64,000 nt of DNA from contig CAADGG010000044.1 in NCBI GenBank assembly GCA_900696485.1, forward strand, positions 17,176-81,175. Direction: 5' to 3'. A program made the position numbers and the translations under genes. Below the pieces are notes generated by a model. That model was not told the DNA's origin and searched no databases. It worked only from the letters and a program-made list of their open reading frames with translations. Below are positions 1 to 9,000 of this stretch, piece after piece; within the stretch, counting starts at the first letter, position 1; each line of letters opens with the position of its first letter. The DNA comes from an uncultured Pseudomonadota bacterium (lineage in GTDB: Bacteria; Myxococcota_A; UBA9160; PR03).

Positions 1-1
1 G

Positions 2-337
2 CGCCGGCTGCCGGACGCGAAGAACAGTATCGTGCTGGTCGGCTACCAGGCGGCCGGCACGCGTGGCCGCCGGCTCGTCGAGGGCGCACGCGAGCTGAAG
101 CTGCTGGGGCGCTACGTCCCGGTGCGGGCCGAAGTCGTCGACGCGGGCGGTTTCTCGGTGCACGCCGACCCAACCGAGATCCTCGCGTGGCTGCGCAAGC
201 TGCCGCGCCCGCCGCGGATCGCGTTCACGGTGCACGGAGAGCCGGAGTCGGCCGCCGCGTTGCGCGATGCGCTGGTCCGGGAGCTCGACTTCCTCGCCGT
301 CATCCCGAAGTACGGCGAACGCGTCCGGCTCGACTGA
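2..337 (+). CDS. C-terminal fragment of a beta-CASP metallo-beta-lactamase (RNA-processing type)
   Basis: The open frame enters from the left edge, so only the last ~111 residues are present. They read through VGYQAAGTRGRRL, then VDAGGFSVHADPTEIL and FTVHGEPESAAALRDAL, ending KYGERVRLD. The SVHAD and VHGEP stretches are the conserved histidine motifs of the C-terminal RNA-specificity region of beta-CASP zinc nucleases (YSH1/CPSF73-like bacterial relatives), which cleave RNA with two metal ions. The catalytic HxHxDH motif would lie to the left of the window. The gene converges on the minus-strand gene at 418, with about 80 bases between them in which I see nothing specific. Confidence 0.8.
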   Translation, partial: RRLPDAKNSIVLVGYQAAGTRGRRLVEGARELKLLGRYVPVRAEVVDAGGFSVHADPTEILAWLRKLPRPPRIAFTVHGEPESAAALRDALVRELDFLAVIPKYGERVRLD

Positions 338-417
338 CGGCGGGATCGTCCCGGCCGGGCTGCGAGCGTCCCGTCTCGGAAGGTCGCCGGCGAACTTCTG
401 AGACCGGACACTCGCGC

Positions 418-1386
418 TCAGCGCCGGCGCGCGTGCCACAGCGCGGCCATCAGGCCGAACAGCTCGACGACGTTCGGCGGGGCCGGATCGCGAGCGAACT
501 CGCGATACAGCGTGGCGACGTTGACGGCGATACGCTCGGCGTCCCCCCAGGCGTCGTAGTCGCCGAGCGCGATGTCGAACGCCGCGTCCCGCACGCCGAG
601 GCCGGCGTCGTAGCGCAGCCGCGCCTCGCGCTGGACGTAGGCGAGGTAGTCGCGGACCGCGACGACGCCGCGCGCGTCGGTGATCGGGCCGTGGCCCGGG
701 ATCACGACGTCGGCGCCGAGCGCGAGGATCCGCTCGCAGGCGTCGATCCAGTGCTGGACCGGTCCGGCCCACGCGATCGGTGTTCCTTCGATGAACAGGA
801 TGTCGCCGGTGAAGACGACGCCGTCCGCCGGCAGGTGCACCAGCAGGTCGCCGCCCGTGTGCGCCGGTCCGACTTGCAGCAACTCGACGGCGCGATCGCC
901 GACGCGCAGCGACAGCGCGCCGTCGAAGGTCTGCGTCGGCGCGCGCGGCACGGCCGCGTCGAAGTCGAAGGCGCCGAAGCAGTGCTGCACGTACTCGCCG
1001 AGTGGCCCGAGCTCTGGCGCGCGCTGCACGAACGCACCGATCACCGCCGGGGACTCGCGGGCCATCTCTTCGGCGGCGGCGCGCGTGGCGATGATCTCGG
1101 CGCCGGCGACGAGCCCGTTGCCATAGCAGTGATCGCCGTTCGAGTGCGTGTTGACGACGGTGCCGATGTGGCGCGCCGCCGGCGCAGCGTCTCGCATCGC
1201 CGCCAGCATCGCGCCGGTGAGGCGCCCATCGAACAGTGTGTCGACCAGCAGCGCCTCGTCGCCGTCCGTCACGAGCCCGGCGTTGCTCCAGCCCCACGAG
1301 CCGTCGGGGGGTCGCCAGGCCCAGAGCCCGCGGCCGGTGGCGACCAGCCCCGTGTGGTTTCCGAGTTGCGGATGGCGCAGCGACAC
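418..1386 (-). CDS. Metallo-beta-lactamase-fold hydrolase
   Basis: 322 aa with a GTG start preceded by GGGAG at suitable spacing. The metal motif reads NTHSNGDHCYGN (a variant HxHxDH in which the second His is Asn), followed by a GPAHTGGD region, TGDILF and PGHGP, which supply the remaining metal ligands of the fold. Variant motifs of this kind occur in quinoprotein-relay/SoxH-like and cyclase-like MBL proteins; the substrate cannot be told. No signal peptide is apparent, so it is probably cytoplasmic. It is the last gene of the long minus-strand run and lies 30 bases after the preceding gene. Confidence 0.8.
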   Translation of the reverse strand: MSLRHPQLGNHTGLVATGRGLWAWRPPDGSWGWSNAGLVTDGDEALLVDTLFDGRLTGAMLAAMRDAAPAARHIGTVVNTHSNGDHCYGNGLVAGAEIIATRAAAEEMARESPAVIGAFVQRAPELGPLGEYVQHCFGAFDFDAAVPRAPTQTFDGALSLRVGDRAVELLQVGPAHTGGDLLVHLPADGVVFTGDILFIEGTPIAWAGPVQHWIDACERILALGADVVIPGHGPITDARGVVAVRDYLAYVQREARLRYDAGLGVRDAAFDIALGDYDAWGDAERIAVNVATLYREFARDPAPPNVVELFGLMAALWHARRR

Positions 1387-1416
1387 GGTGGCTCCCGGGT
1401 TCGAGTGGGCTGCACG

Positions 1417-2082
1417 CTACCGGATCGGGAGCCGCCGCTCTTCCCACGAGCCGCTGGGGCCGCGGAACAGCAGCAGCCGCTTCGAGGTGCGCAGCGTGAC
1501 GAGATTGGCGAGTGCCGAAGCGTCGGTGATCTGCTCGCCGACCCGCAACTTCACTTCGAAGAATCCGCCGCGTGCCGCCGAGACGCCGAGCGCGCGGCGC
1601 GTGGTCACGACGACGGCGAGGTTCTGCCCGACGCGGCTGTCCAGCACGGACTCCTGCGGTCCGATCACGCTCTCGACGAAATTGCCGCTGTTGCCGTCGA
1701 AGCCGATCGCCCGCACGGAGGTCAGCAGCAGCGCCACGCGGTCGCCGAGCGCGACGTCGGCCGGAGGAGACTCGCCGCTGCGGTAGCGCGCTTCCTGCCA
1801 GGCCGCCGATCCGGTGGCGACGGCGAGCATGCGGCGATCCGTGATCGCGACGCCGACACGGCCGCGCTGCTTCGCGTAGAGCAGGCGCTCGCCGAGCTCG
1901 AGACGCTCGGCGCGCTGGCCGCCGCTGCGCGCATCGATCGCCAGCACTTCGCGTGGAAGCACGACGATCTCGAGTTGCGGCGCGAGCACGAAGTCGTCCT
2001 GTGCCGGTGCGACGGTCGCCGCGGTGAGCAGTGGCAAGGCGGCGAACGCGGCGGCCAGCCGGGCTCCGAGGCGCGCGCTCAA
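1417..2082 (-). CDS. Small exported protein of unknown function
   Basis: 221 aa. I place the start at a TTG whose last bases form a TTGA overlap with the stop of the upstream SDR gene; longer readings in this frame would overlap the SDR entirely. The N-terminus, about 28 residues ending VAPAQ, is a Sec-type signal peptide. The mature part contains repeated short beta-strand-like segments such as ITDRRMLAVATGS and VVVTTRRALGVSAARGG, resembling a small propeller or WD-like strand pattern, but I recognise no family. It is translationally coupled to the SDR upstream. The export signal is clear; the function is unknown. Confidence 0.65.
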   Translation of the reverse strand: MSARLGARLAAAFAALPLLTAATVAPAQDDFVLAPQLEIVVLPREVLAIDARSGGQRAERLELGERLLYAKQRGRVGVAITDRRMLAVATGSAAWQEARYRSGESPPADVALGDRVALLLTSVRAIGFDGNSGNFVESVIGPQESVLDSRVGQNLAVVVTTRRALGVSAARGGFFEVKLRVGEQITDASALANLVTLRTSKRLLLFRGPSGSWEERRLPIR

Positions 2083-2765
2083 ACGGGCACCAGCGCGCCG
2101 CGTACGGCCGAGGCCGCATCGCTCGCGAGCCAGACGATCGTGTCGGCGATCTGCTCCGGGCGGGTCCAGCGCGAGAAATCCGCGTCCGGCATGGCCGCGC
2201 GATTGGCCGGCGTGTCGATGGTGCTCGGCAGCACGGCATTCACGCGGATCCCGGGCGGCACTTCGCGCGCCAGGCTGCGCGTGAACGCGACGACGGCGGC
2301 TTTCGACGCGACGTAGGCGCCGAGCCCGCCGGGCGGCTCGACGGCCGCCGTCGCCCCGATGTTGACGATCGCACCGTGCCCGCGCGCGAGCAGCCCCGGG
2401 AGCGCCGCCCGACACATCGCGGCGACGGTGCGGACGTTGACGCGGTAGAGCTGGTCCCAGACCGTGAGCTCGGTCTCCGCATGGGCGCCGCCGGCAAAGC
2501 CCCCGGCACCGTTCACGACGACGGAGACGTCGCCGGCGGCGGCGAGCAGGGCCGCCGCGCCATCGGCCTCGGCGATGTCGGTCTCCACCAGCAGCAGGCG
2601 CCCGTCGGCGAGGGGGCTTGCAAAGCGCTCGCGCACACGTCGAGCTTCGGCCTCGGCGATCCACGGCACGGCGATCCGGTCGCCCGCCGCGAGGAAGGCC
2701 GCGACGACCGCCTGCCCGAGGCCTCCGGTGCCCCCCGTCACGATCACACCGCGCGGCTCGTTCAT
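2079..2765 (-). CDS. Short-chain dehydrogenase/reductase
   Basis: 228 aa. The ATG at 2765 forms an ATGA overlap with the stop of the HEAT-repeat gene. Classical SDR features are present: nucleotide-binding VTGGTGGLG near the N-terminus, NGAGG (the NNAG equivalent), a catalytic Ser region in IVNIGATAAV, YVASK with Tyr and Lys intact, and a VNAVLPSTIDTP segment. It is an NAD(P)-dependent oxidoreductase or 3-oxoacyl reductase type; the substrate is not predictable. At the C-terminus the usual G.xLxVDGG is shortened to RGALVPV, so the protein ends slightly early compared with typical 245-255 aa members. Confidence 0.85.
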   Translation of the reverse strand: MNEPRGVIVTGGTGGLGQAVVAAFLAAGDRIAVPWIAEAEARRVRERFASPLADGRLLLVETDIAEADGAAALLAAAGDVSVVVNGAGGFAGGAHAETELTVWDQLYRVNVRTVAAMCRAALPGLLARGHGAIVNIGATAAVEPPGGLGAYVASKAAVVAFTRSLAREVPPGIRVNAVLPSTIDTPANRAAMPDADFSRWTRPEQIADTIVWLASDAASAVRGALVPV

Positions 2766-3511
2766 CGCTCCGCCTCCGTGCCGCCGGCGGCTTCGATGCG
2801 CGCGTGCGCGAGCGAAGCGAGCCGGGCGAGTGTTTCGTCGGGATCCCCGCACAGCTCGGCGAGGCGCGCGACGACGGTGGCCGGCGGATCGAGCAATCCG
2901 GCCAGTGCCGTCACCGCGGCGTGGCGCACGTCGCGATCCTCGTCCTCGGTGGCCGACAGCAGCGCCGCGGCGGCCTGCGGCAGGTCCGGCGCGAGCTCGC
3001 GCAGCGCGAAGCTCGCCATGCGTCGCGCACTCGGGTCGCCGGCGCTGCGCACGAGCCCGATCAGGACACCGACGATCTCCGGATGCAGGCGGCCCATGTC
3101 GACGAGGACGCGCGCCGCCGCCCAGCGCACGTCGCCATCGCGGGCGCCGAGTCCGTCGACGAGGGCCGGCAGCAGGCCCGGTCCGGGCGGTTCGAGACGG
3201 GCCAGCAAGAGCGCTGCCCGGATCCGTCGCGCCCGTCCGGCGCGTCGCGCGACCGGGTCGCCGGTCGCGGCGCCGGGCTGTGCGATGCGCAGCCCGGCGC
3301 GCAGCAGCGGCGCCACGCCGTCCGAGCGCCGGGCCAGCGCGAGCAGAGCCTCGCCGGCCGCGCGCGCGACGGTCCGCTCGCGATCTCCGAGTCCGTCGAC
3401 CAGCCCTTCGACGAGCAGCGCGCCGGCCGGATCGTCAGCAATCGCGCGACACGCCGCCGCGCGCGCCGCCGGATCGTCGCTGCGCAACGCCGCGAGCAGC
3501 GGGTGACTCAC
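2762..3511 (-). CDS. HEAT-repeat protein
   Basis: 249 aa from a GTG start at 3511; no ATG/GTG/TTG closer to the preceding gene fits better. The chain is a regular series of ~30-residue alpha-helical units, for example DDPAARAAACRAI, RERTVARAAGEALLAL, RDGDVRWAAARVLVDM, RDVRHAAVTALAGLL. This is the HEAT/armadillo pattern of protein-protein interaction scaffolds such as those related to phycobilin lyases. No catalytic motif is seen. Its stop overlaps the start of the SDR, and it lies 28 bases downstream of the MBL-winged-helix gene, so it probably belongs to the same transcript. Confidence 0.8.
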   Translation of the reverse strand: MSHPLLAALRSDDPAARAAACRAIADDPAGALLVEGLVDGLGDRERTVARAAGEALLALARRSDGVAPLLRAGLRIAQPGAATGDPVARRAGRARRIRAALLLARLEPPGPGLLPALVDGLGARDGDVRWAAARVLVDMGRLHPEIVGVLIGLVRSAGDPSARRMASFALRELAPDLPQAAAALLSATEDEDRDVRHAAVTALAGLLDPPATVVARLAELCGDPDETLARLASLAHARIEAAGGTEAER

Positions 3512-3539
3512 CGGGCTTCGCCGCCGAACGGAGATCCGC

Positions 3540-4457
3540 TCACGTCGCCTCCTGCGCGAGGCTCCACACCACCTCCCGCGCCGGCCCTGCATCGACCCGG
3601 CGCACGATCCCTTCGCGTTCGAGTTTGCGCAGATGGGCGGCCACCGAGTGGGCGGCCGCCGCGTGCAGGACGGCCGGCACATCCGTATAGATCCGCTGCA
3701 CCAGCACGGCGATCCGTGCCGCGCCTTCGCCGAGTGCCGCGAGGATCTGTCGTTCGCGTGCGGCCCGGTGGGCGAGGTACTCGCGGAGCTTCGCCACGCC
3801 GTCCTCGATCACCGGACCGTGGGCCGGATAGATGCGATGCGGCGCCGCCGCGAGCAGCCGTTCGAGCGACGCCAGATACACGAGCAGGTCCCCGCCCTCG
3901 TCGGGAATCACCGTCGTGCCGACGCCGAGCACGTTGTCCCCGGAGAACAGCGCATGCTCTTCTTCGAGCAGGAAACACAGATGATCGGGAGCATGCCCGG
4001 GGGTATGGAGCGCGCGCAGCGTCGCGCCCTGCGTCCGGATCACTGCGCCGTCGTCGATCGGCGTGAGCGGGGCGGGGCAGGGCGCATCGAAGTCCGGCCA
4101 GGGCCACTTCGAGACGCGCAGCGGTCCGAAGCGCTCGAGCATCTGACCGACACCGCCGAGGTGGTCGACGTGGCCGTGCGTCAACACGATCTCCTGGATC
4201 GACTCGCAGCCCGACTGCTCCATCGCGTGCTCCAGCACATCCAGGTAGCCCGCGACGCCCTGGCCCGGATCGAGCAGGATCCGCGCACGGCCGGTCCCGA
4301 TCAGGTACGTGTTGGTGCCGGGTCCGGTGAACAGGCCCGGATTCTGTCCGAGTGCGACGACGACCCGCTCGGACCAGCGTTCCCAGGCGGGCATCGCGAG
4401 ACCGATCATCGTGTTGGCGTGCGCCGGATCCGTCGTCGTCGGGTCGGGTGTCGTCAT
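3540..4457 (-). CDS. Metallo-beta-lactamase protein with C-terminal winged helix (LACTB2-like)
   Basis: 305 aa. The metal site is canonical: THGHVDHLGG, HTPGHAPDH, FSGDNVLG and a late YPAHGPVI. The last ~70 residues (HRAARERQILAAL through LRKLEREGIVRRV) form the winged-helix module found in LACTB2-type proteins, which act as endoribonucleases or thioester hydrolases. This family is common in myxobacterial and other proteobacterial genomes; the substrate here is unknown. It begins only 7 bases after the tldE stop. Confidence 0.87.
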   Translation of the reverse strand: MTTPDPTTTDPAHANTMIGLAMPAWERWSERVVVALGQNPGLFTGPGTNTYLIGTGRARILLDPGQGVAGYLDVLEHAMEQSGCESIQEIVLTHGHVDHLGGVGQMLERFGPLRVSKWPWPDFDAPCPAPLTPIDDGAVIRTQGATLRALHTPGHAPDHLCFLLEEEHALFSGDNVLGVGTTVIPDEGGDLLVYLASLERLLAAAPHRIYPAHGPVIEDGVAKLREYLAHRAARERQILAALGEGAARIAVLVQRIYTDVPAVLHAAAAHSVAAHLRKLEREGIVRRVDAGPAREVVWSLAQEAT

Positions 4458-4464
4458 CGCCCTC

Positions 4465-5832
4465 TCAGCGGCCGGCCACCGTCATCCGCGCGATGCGCAG
4501 CGTCGGAGCGGCGATCGCCCCGAGCCAGACGAGATCGCTGCCGACGGCGTCGATGGCGGCGAGCATGTCGCCGAGGTTGCCGGCGATCGTGACCTCTTCG
4601 ACGGCGTGCACCGGGCGGCCGTTCTCGATCCACAGGCCGGCGGCCCCGCGCGAGTAGTCGCCCGTCACCGGATGGAAGCCCATCCCGATCAGTTCGGTGA
4701 CGAGAAAGCCGCGCTCGGTGCTGCGCAGGATCTCTTCCGGCGAGGACGCACCGGGCTCGAGCCACAGGTTCGTCGGTCCGGGCGCCGGCGCCCCGGCGGC
4801 CCCACGCGACGCATTGCCGGTGCTCGGCAACCCGAGCTTGCGGCCGGTGTAGCTGTCGAGCAGCCAGCTCCGGAGCTGGCCGCGCTCGACGAGCACGTTG
4901 CGGCGGGTCGGCTGCCCCTCGCCGTCGAACGGGCGCGAGCCGAGCGCGCCGGGCAGCCGCCCGTCGTCGACGATCGTCACGAGCTCGCTCGCAATCGCCT
5001 CGCCCATGCGATCTTGCAGGAACGACGCCTGCCGGTAGATCGCAGCGCCGGACAGACAGCCGGCGAGCTGACCGAGCAGGCTGCGCGCGACCATCGGCTC
5101 GAACAGGACCGGCACCTCGCAGGTCGGCACCGGACGGGCGCCGAGCCGCCGCAGCGCGCGCGCGGCGGCGTGCCGACCGACGTGGGCCGGCTCCTCGAGG
5201 CCGTCGAGACGCCGCGCGGCCGTCAGCCAGTAGTCGCGTTGCATCGCGCCGTCGTGCTGCGCGAGCGGCTCGCAGAACAGCGAGTGGCGCGCCGATTCAT
5301 AGCTGCCGGCGAAGCCCGCGCTGTTCGCATACGTCGAGCGGCGGAAGCCGCTGTCGACCTGGCTGCCTTCGGAGTTGGTGATCCGCGGGTCGAGCGCGCG
5401 CGCGGCGGCCTCGGCGCGGCGCGCGTCTTCGATGCGGGCCTCCACCGACACGCCGCGGTCTTCCGGCGCCAGCAGACCGAGGTCCGGCAGCGCGCCGGCG
5501 AAGCCGTCCTCCGGCAAGCCGGCCGCCGGATCCGGCGCCGTCGCGCGCGCCAGCGCGACGGTCTCGTCGGCCATCCGGTCGAGCGTGTCGGGCGTGAGAT
5601 CGCTGGTCGACGTCAGCGCCGTGCGCAGCCCACCGGGACCCGCGACGAAGGCCCGGATCCCGAGCACGCGCTCGCGAGCCTGTTTGACGAAGTCGATCTC
5701 CTGGCCGCGCACGCGCGCCTCGAAGGAATCGCTCTCGGCGAGCGCCGCGTCGGCAGAGTGCGCACCGGCCGCGAGCGCCCGCTGCACTGCACGCTGGACG
5801 AGGTCGATGGCGGAGGAGTCGAACGCGCTCAC
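4465..5832 (-). CDS. pmbA: TldE/PmbA-type subunit of a metalloprotease
   Basis: 455 aa from a GTG start that overlaps the tldD stop (GTGA). TldE is the non-catalytic partner of TldD; the heterodimer degrades unfolded peptides and trims modified peptides such as microcin B17. Visible family landmarks are an N-terminal DSFEARVRGQEIDF segment, FEPMVARSLLG, RPFDGEGQPTRRNVLVE and a C-terminal VTGDYSRGAAGLWIENG. As expected for the E subunit there is no HExxxH zinc motif. Immediate coupling to tldD supports a shared complex. I see no small peptide precursor gene in the neighbourhood. Confidence 0.92.
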   Translation of the reverse strand: MSAFDSSAIDLVQRAVQRALAAGAHSADAALAESDSFEARVRGQEIDFVKQARERVLGIRAFVAGPGGLRTALTSTSDLTPDTLDRMADETVALARATAPDPAAGLPEDGFAGALPDLGLLAPEDRGVSVEARIEDARRAEAAARALDPRITNSEGSQVDSGFRRSTYANSAGFAGSYESARHSLFCEPLAQHDGAMQRDYWLTAARRLDGLEEPAHVGRHAAARALRRLGARPVPTCEVPVLFEPMVARSLLGQLAGCLSGAAIYRQASFLQDRMGEAIASELVTIVDDGRLPGALGSRPFDGEGQPTRRNVLVERGQLRSWLLDSYTGRKLGLPSTGNASRGAAGAPAPGPTNLWLEPGASSPEEILRSTERGFLVTELIGMGFHPVTGDYSRGAAGLWIENGRPVHAVEEVTIAGNLGDMLAAIDAVGSDLVWLGAIAAPTLRIARMTVAGR

Positions 5833-7313
5833 GCCTGGGTCCCTCCGACGGTGAGGCCGTCGACGCGGATCGTCGGCAGGCCGACGCCGACCGGCACCGA
5901 CTGGCCGTCCTTGCCGCACGTGCCGACGCCTTGGTCGAGCGCGAGGTCATGGCCGATCCGGGAGACGCGGGTCAGCACGTCGGGGCCGTTGCCGATCAGC
6001 GTCGCGCCCTTCACCGGCGCGCCGATCCGGCCGTCTTCGATCTTGTAGGCCTCGCTGGCGCTGAACACGAACTTGCCGCTGGTGATGTCCACCTGCCCGC
6101 CTCCGAACGACACCGCATAGAGCCCCTGGGAGACCGAGCGCAGGATCTCGCCCGGATCCTCGGAGCCCGCCAGCATGAACGTGTTGGTCATGCGCGGCAT
6201 CGGCAGATGCGTGTAGCTCTCACGACGTCCGTTGCCGGTCGGCGCCATGCCCATCAGCCGCGCGTTCAGGCGATCCTGCAGGTAGCCGACCAGCACGCCG
6301 TCCTCGATCAGCACGGTGCGCTGGCTCGGCGTTCCTTCGTCATCGACGTTCAGCGAGCCGCGTCGGCCCGGCAGCGTCCCGTCGTCGACGACGGTGACGC
6401 CGGGTGCGGCGACGCGCTGGCCGAGACGGTCCGAGAAAGCGCTGGTCTTCTTGCGGTTGAAGTCGCCCTCGAGGCCGTGGCCGATCGCCTCGTGCAGCAG
6501 GATCCCGGGCCAACCCGGGCCGAGCACAACGTCCATCGTTCCCGCCGGGCACGGCACGGCGTCGAGATTGAGCATGGCGACGCGGACGGCCTCGTCGACG
6601 AGCGGACGCCAGGCGGCGGGATCGAGCAGGCGTTCGAGTTCGTAGCGTCCGCCCATTCCTTGGTAGCCGATCTCGCGGTGGCGACCCGTCGCGTCCTGCG
6701 CGATCACCTGCACGTTGAGCCGCACGAGGGGCCGCACGTCGCCGACGCAGCGGCCCTCGTGCGTCGCGACCAGCACGTGTCGGTGCTGGGCGACGAGGCT
6801 GGCCATCACCTGCACGATGCGTGCATCGCGGCTGCGCGCGTAGCGCTCGATCTCCTCGAGCAGCCGGACCTTCTGCGCCACCGGCACGTCGGTCGGCGCC
6901 ATCGCGACGGGGTAGAGATCCCGGGCCGGCGCCGCCGGCGTGTGCACGGCCACCGGCCCGGGCGTCGCGCTGGCTTCGCAAATGGTGCGCGCGGTGCTGG
7001 CGGCAAGCGTCAGGCTCTCGACCGAGATGTCGTCCGAGTGCGCATAGCCCTGTCGTGCCCCGGCGAGGACGCGGACGCCGACGCCCTGCTCGACATGGCG
7101 ATCGCCGCTCTTCACGATTCCCTCTTCGAGCGCCACCGAGTCCTGGACGGCGTACTCGAAGAACAGGTCCGCGCCGTCGACGCGCCGCTCGAGCGCCGTC
7201 TCGAAGGTGCGAGCCAGCGAGCGCTCGTCGACGGCGAAGCGCTCGCGGAAGAAGGCAGCCGCGTCGGACGGGGATGCCGGAGCCAGGGATCGCGGCGGGC
7301 GCGGGGCGCTCAT
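5829..7313 (-). CDS. tldD: TldD-type catalytic metalloprotease subunit
   Basis: 494 aa. The zinc motif HEAIGHGLEGD lies at about residue 274 and the conserved Cys sits in GVGTCGKDGQSVPVG near the C-terminus. Other TldD signatures are DRLGQRVAAPGVTVVDDGT, DDEGTPSQRTVLIE, PRMTNTF and GGGQVDITSGKF. It is about the usual length for the family. The ATG overlaps the stop of the HAD gene (ATGA), and the gene is followed directly by its partner tldE. In known systems TldD/TldE act on peptides in the cytoplasm. Confidence 0.95.
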   Translation of the reverse strand: MSAPRPPRSLAPASPSDAAAFFRERFAVDERSLARTFETALERRVDGADLFFEYAVQDSVALEEGIVKSGDRHVEQGVGVRVLAGARQGYAHSDDISVESLTLAASTARTICEASATPGPVAVHTPAAPARDLYPVAMAPTDVPVAQKVRLLEEIERYARSRDARIVQVMASLVAQHRHVLVATHEGRCVGDVRPLVRLNVQVIAQDATGRHREIGYQGMGGRYELERLLDPAAWRPLVDEAVRVAMLNLDAVPCPAGTMDVVLGPGWPGILLHEAIGHGLEGDFNRKKTSAFSDRLGQRVAAPGVTVVDDGTLPGRRGSLNVDDEGTPSQRTVLIEDGVLVGYLQDRLNARLMGMAPTGNGRRESYTHLPMPRMTNTFMLAGSEDPGEILRSVSQGLYAVSFGGGQVDITSGKFVFSASEAYKIEDGRIGAPVKGATLIGNGPDVLTRVSRIGHDLALDQGVGTCGKDGQSVPVGVGLPTIRVDGLTVGGTQA

Positions 7314-8002
7314 GGGGCGGGAGTCTCCTCGAGGGCGTCGATGTGAGCGGGAAGAGCGCCGAGCGTAGCAAGCGTCGCGACATCGACCGCGCGCCAGCCC
7401 GCGCGCCGCGCGGCCGCGACGTCCTGCTCCGGCTCATCGCCGACGTAGAGGGCCTCGATCGGTTTGGTGGCGAGCCGGGCGGCAACGGCCGCGAAGAAGG
7501 CCGGATCCGGCTTGGCGGCGCCGAGATCGGCCGGCAGCAGCACGGCGTCGAGCGGAGTGAGACGGAGGCCGTCGAGGATCGCCGGCAGGCGATGGTCGAA
7601 GTTCGACGCGACGGCGACGCGGCGGCCGGTCGCGTGCAGCCGGGGCAGCAGCTCGACGGCTCCGGGCGCCGCGCGCCATGCGCCGGGCTCCGCGTAGTGG
7701 GCGAAGAGCGCGTCGAACAGCGCATCGAAGTCCGCGAACGCGGCCATCTGGTCCGCCGCGCGAAAGACGGCGCGGACCACGCTGCGCCACCACGTGCGCT
7801 CCCGCTCGCGTGCCTGGGCCGGCGTCGCGCCCGGGAAGACCATCGCCGGCGTCCGTGCCAGCACCCGGCGGAAGGCGTCCTCGAGCCGCCACGCCGGCAG
7901 CGACACGCCGTACTGTCGCGCCACCCGCGCATAGGTGTCGCCGACCGGCTCGCGCAGGAGGATGAGCGTCCCCAGGGCATCGAAGACGACCGTGCGGATC
8001 AG
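7310..8002 (-). CDS. HAD-superfamily hydrolase
   Basis: About 230 aa. HAD motifs are clear: FDALGTLI (motif I, nucleophilic Asp), VASNFDHRL (motif II), AKPDPAFF (motif III Lys) and YVGDEPEQDVAAARRAGW (motif IV). No ATG, GTG or TTG exists between the upstream gene's stop and motif I; the best start is a CTG at 8002 that overlaps the upstream TGA (CTGA) and follows a GAGGAAA Shine-Dalgarno by six bases. It is a phosphatase/haloacid-dehalogenase-like enzyme (HDHD3-like); the substrate is unknown. Its stop overlaps the tldD start. Confidence 0.85.
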   Translation of the reverse strand: MIRTVVFDALGTLILLREPVGDTYARVARQYGVSLPAWRLEDAFRRVLARTPAMVFPGATPAQARERERTWWRSVVRAVFRAADQMAAFADFDALFDALFAHYAEPGAWRAAPGAVELLPRLHATGRRVAVASNFDHRLPAILDGLRLTPLDAVLLPADLGAAKPDPAFFAAVAARLATKPIEALYVGDEPEQDVAAARRAGWRAVDVATLATLGALPAHIDALEETPAP

Positions 8003-8988
8003 CGCGGTTTCCTCGCCGAGGCGATGAATGTGGCCGGGAGTTCGCGGGCCGGTGAGCGCGCCGTGAGCGTCTCGATGCGTACGCGCTCGAGGCCGACCTC
8101 GCGGAGCCAGCCGGCGACTTCTTCGGGCGGGAAGCCGAGCCACAGTACGCCCAGCTCGTCACGCATCCATTCGGCCTCGTGGCGCACGAAGTCGACGACG
8201 ACGATCGCGCCGCCGGGCCGCACGATGCGCGCCATCTCGCGCAGCGCCTCGAGCGGACCCGGCAGATAGTGCAGCACCATGTGGGCCAGGGCGGCGTCCA
8301 CCTCCGCGTCCGCGATCGGGAGTGCGCTGGCTTCGCCGGCGCGCAGCTCGATCCGTCCCGATTCATCGTCCGCGTCCGCACGGCCGACGTCGCCGAGCGT
8401 GAAGCCCTCGTCGCCGAGCTTGCTGCGAGCCGCCTCGAGCATGCGCGCCGAATGATCGACGGCGATCACGCGCATTCCGAGCCGCGCCAGCTCCGCGGCG
8501 AGGATGCCGGTCCCGGTGCCGATGTCCGCGACGGTCCACTCGGCCGGCGCCAGGTGGGCGACGGCGCGCGCGCGCAGCGTGTCGTCGTTGAACACCTTGC
8601 GCAGGGCTTCCCACTCGGGCCCGACGGCGTCGAAGAACGAGCGGGCGCGGCTCGCGCGGGCCTCGAGCACGCGCAGCAGCGCCGCGCTGTCGCGGGCCAC
8701 GAGGGCGTCACCGGCCAGCTCGCGTTGCGTCAGGGCCCATGCGTCCTGCCAGGCGCCGGTGGTCGGCGCGGCGAAGCGATAGAACACGTAGGTGCCCTCG
8801 CGCCGGTCGCGCAGCAATCCGCTCTCGCGCAGGATGCCGAGATGGCGGGACACGCGGCTTTGCGCCATGCCGAGCACATCCATCAGTTCCTGCACCGCCA
8901 GCTCCTCACGCGCGAGCAGCAACAGGATCCGGACCCGGGTCGGATCGGCGAGCGTCTTGAGGATCTTCTGGAGGGATTCGGCGCTCAC
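7999..8988 (-). CDS. ArsR-family regulator fused to SAM-dependent methyltransferase
   Basis: 329 aa with two domains. Residues ~1-90 form an ArsR winged helix (LADPTRVRILLLL, QSRVSRHLGILRESGLL). Residues ~140-329 form a Rossmann class I methyltransferase with ADIGTGTGILAAELAR (SAM motif I), a VIAVDHS acidic loop, and LREMARIVRPGGAIVVVDF. This fusion is widespread in Proteobacteria, often near methionine/SAM recycling genes; here it lies 12 bases after gspN. No Cys pair of metal-sensing ArsR proteins is evident, so it is unlikely to sense arsenic. It may autoregulate the downstream cluster, which is an inference. Confidence 0.9.
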   Translation of the reverse strand: MSAESLQKILKTLADPTRVRILLLLAREELAVQELMDVLGMAQSRVSRHLGILRESGLLRDRREGTYVFYRFAAPTTGAWQDAWALTQRELAGDALVARDSAALLRVLEARASRARSFFDAVGPEWEALRKVFNDDTLRARAVAHLAPAEWTVADIGTGTGILAAELARLGMRVIAVDHSARMLEAARSKLGDEGFTLGDVGRADADDESGRIELRAGEASALPIADAEVDAALAHMVLHYLPGPLEALREMARIVRPGGAIVVVDFVRHEAEWMRDELGVLWLGFPPEEVAGWLREVGLERVRIETLTARSPARELPATFIASARKPR

Positions 8989-9000
8989 GCGATGCGCTCC

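Noticed and set aside
4465..7313. TldD/TldE as part of a RiPP (microcin-like) cluster
   Set aside because: No precursor peptide or modification-enzyme gene is visible near them.
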